A DNA stretch of 64,000 bases from Candidatus Rokuibacteriota bacterium (lineage in GTDB: Bacteria > Methylomirabilota > Methylomirabilia > Rokubacteriales > CSP1-6): the NCBI GenBank assembly GCA_003220685.1, contig QHTE01000055.1, forward strand, positions 333,008 through 397,007. The letters are read 5' to 3'. The notes under the pieces are model-generated. The model did not search any database. It worked only from the letters and a program-made list of their open reading frames with translations, and was not told the DNA's origin. This document shows, in pieces, positions 63,264 to 64,000 of this stretch (the stretch's first letter is position 1; each line of letters opens with the position of its first letter). Made by a program: the position numbers and the translations under genes.

Positions 63264-63593
63264 CTAGGCGAGAGCGTCCAGCTTTGCTTGGAGCTTGGCC
63301 TTGGGTACCGCGCCGATCACCTGATCGGAGACCTTGCCCTGCTTCACGAACAGGACCGTCGGGATAGAGCGAATCCCGTATCGCGCCGCGAGCCCGGGGT
63401 TCTCATCGACGTTGACCTTGGCGAGCGTCACCTTGCCCGCGGACTCACGGGCGAGATCCTCGAGAACCGGCGCGATGGCGCGGCAGGGGCCACACCATTC
63501 AGCCCAGAAGTCCACCATCATGAGCCCGGTTTCACGGCCAATCGCCGCATCGAAATTCTCTTCGGTCAGGTGGATGGTCTCGGGGTTGGCCAT
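63264..63593 (-). CDS. trxA: Thioredoxin
   Basis: A 109-residue thioredoxin with active site WCGPC (Cys34 and Cys37) and the cis-Pro in IRSIPTVLF. NVDENPGLAARYGI is typical. ATG 63593 has GAGGAG eight bases upstream; an upstream in-frame ATG at 63620 lacks one. It is preceded by a good promoter candidate and heads the minus-strand gene series. Confidence 0.95.
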   Translation of the reverse strand: MANPETIHLTEENFDAAIGRETGLMMVDFWAEWCGPCRAIAPVLEDLARESAGKVTLAKVNVDENPGLAARYGIRSIPTVLFVKQGKVSDQVIGAVPKAKLQAKLDALA

Positions 63594-63625
63594 GTGGCGG
63601 TCTCCTCGGTAAAAAGTCAACGTCT

Positions 63626-63654
63626 ACGCTAACATGGCGGGTCCCCCAGTGCAA
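63626..63654 (-). promoter_or_regulatory. Promoter candidate for trxA
   Basis: On the minus strand: TTGCAC (63654-63649), a 17-base spacer and TAGCGT (63631-63626) preceded by an extended -10 TG (TGTTAGCGT). Transcription would start about 25-30 bases before the trxA ATG. Confidence 0.55.
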
Positions 63655-63708
63655 GCCCAGACATTGCCGGAAACGTTTATATAGCTTGTCAGTTTGACAT
63701 CTCGGTCA

Positions 63709-63717
63709 TGCTAGAGT
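63709..63717 (+). promoter_or_regulatory. Extended -10 candidate before the response regulator
   Basis: TGCTAGAGT resembles the other extended -10 nonamers in this window. TTGACA at 63694-63699 is only 12 bases away, too close for a standard pair. If used, the start site would fall at or near ATG 63729. Confidence 0.3.
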
Positions 63718-63728
63718 CGGTTAAGGAC

Positions 63729-64000
63729 ATGGAAGTCGCCAAGATCCTCGTCGTCGACGATGAACCCTCGATCCTCAAACTCCTGAAGGAAGCCCTTACC
63801 CAGTGGGGCTACCAGGTGGGATGCGTCGGCACCGGGACCGAGGCGCTCGAGGCGATCCGGACCGAGCTGTACGACGCCGCGATCACCGACATTCGCATGC
63901 CCGAGATGAGCGGCCTCGATTTGCTCCGCGAGATCAAGCGTCACGACGAATCGATCGAGGTGATCGTGATGACGGGCTACCCGACGATCGCCTCGGCCGT
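63729..64000 (+). CDS. Response regulator, receiver domain (3' truncated by window edge)
   Basis: Ninety residues of a CheY-like receiver: acidic pair Asp10-Asp11, phospho-acceptor Asp54 in ITDIRMPEMSG and the Thr switch in VIVMTGYPTI. The output domain lies outside the window; the MTGYPTI pattern is common in NtrC-type and related regulators, but the class cannot be told. ATG 63729 is assumed; ATG 63708 is in frame seven codons earlier and neither has a well-spaced ribosome-binding site. It is divergent from trxA. Confidence 0.85.
   Translation, partial: MEVAKILVVDDEPSILKLLKEALTQWGYQVGCVGTGTEALEAIRTELYDAAITDIRMPEMSGLDLLREIKRHDESIEVIVMTGYPTIASA

Overview
This is a 64 kb, high-GC chromosomal window from a free-living bacterium. 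It is nearly all coding, with many 1- or 4-base stop/start overlaps and frequent GTG or TTG starts. No phage, transposase or CRISPR array is visible. The gene order (mfd-surA; rho-rpmE-prfA-prmC-[murA]-his; MCE operon-radA-ispD-ispF-cysS-rlmB; tRNA Thr-Tyr-Gly-Thr-tuf; complete S10-spc-alpha cluster) resembles Deltaproteobacteria and NC10-type lineages. My inference, without any database search, is a Candidatus Rokubacteria/Methylomirabilota-like organism, quite possibly from a metagenome assembly.

Layout. Bases 1-7463 hold a glycerophosphodiester/glycerol-3-phosphate utilisation cluster: glpD (truncated by the window edge), ugpB-A-E without an adjacent ugpC, two tandem phosphodiesterases (the second frameshifted) and glpK. 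Bases 7477-11356 hold a second ABC importer (binding protein, ATPase, two-domain permease). Bases 11461-13183 hold an F0-only ATP synthase group (atpZ-I-B-E), followed by rex. Bases 14064-20094 hold mfd, surA, rho and rpmE. Bases 20304-27826 hold prfA, prmC, a 26-codon relic of murA, and hisG-D-B-H-A-F-IE. Bases 27834-31091 hold a lipoprotein gene and mlaE-F-D, followed by radA, ispD, ispF, cysS and rlmB. Bases 35789-36461 hold four tRNAs, and 36566-53374 hold tuf plus the complete ribosomal protein superoperon through rplQ. A cytochrome P450 gene lies just after it. From 54764 to 63593 everything is on the minus strand: trxA, trpE, trpG, thiL, two CNNM/CBS proteins, a dienelactone hydrolase and a nucleotidyltransferase-kinase fusion. 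A response-regulator gene runs off the right edge.

The most unusual content is between and inside the standard genes. (1) A structured repeat (element A) occurs in frame inside hisH and also directly after the CCA end of tRNA-Tyr; the two copies share a hairpin with a compensatory base-pair change. (2) A second dispersed repeat (element B) lies in at least five intergenic gaps, just upstream of ugpB, prfA, tuf, rpoA and the hydrolase gene. (3) Tiny bridging ORFs with a GAGGCGAGC ending link hisB-hisH, mlaF-mlaD and (tandemly duplicated) rplP-rpmC by stop/start overlaps. (4) murA has been deleted down to its two ends. (5) The tRNA-tuf block is joined directly to rpsJ, as expected from recombination, or assembly collapse, between two tuf copies; tuf codon use differs strongly from its neighbours.

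The housekeeping genes form coherent units: translation and secretion (tuf to rplQ), transcription (rho, mfd, rpoA), envelope lipid transport (mla), isoprenoid precursors (ispD, ispF), and histidine and anthranilate synthesis. All coordinates and motifs were read by eye from the sequence; family assignments rest on recognised motifs and gene order.
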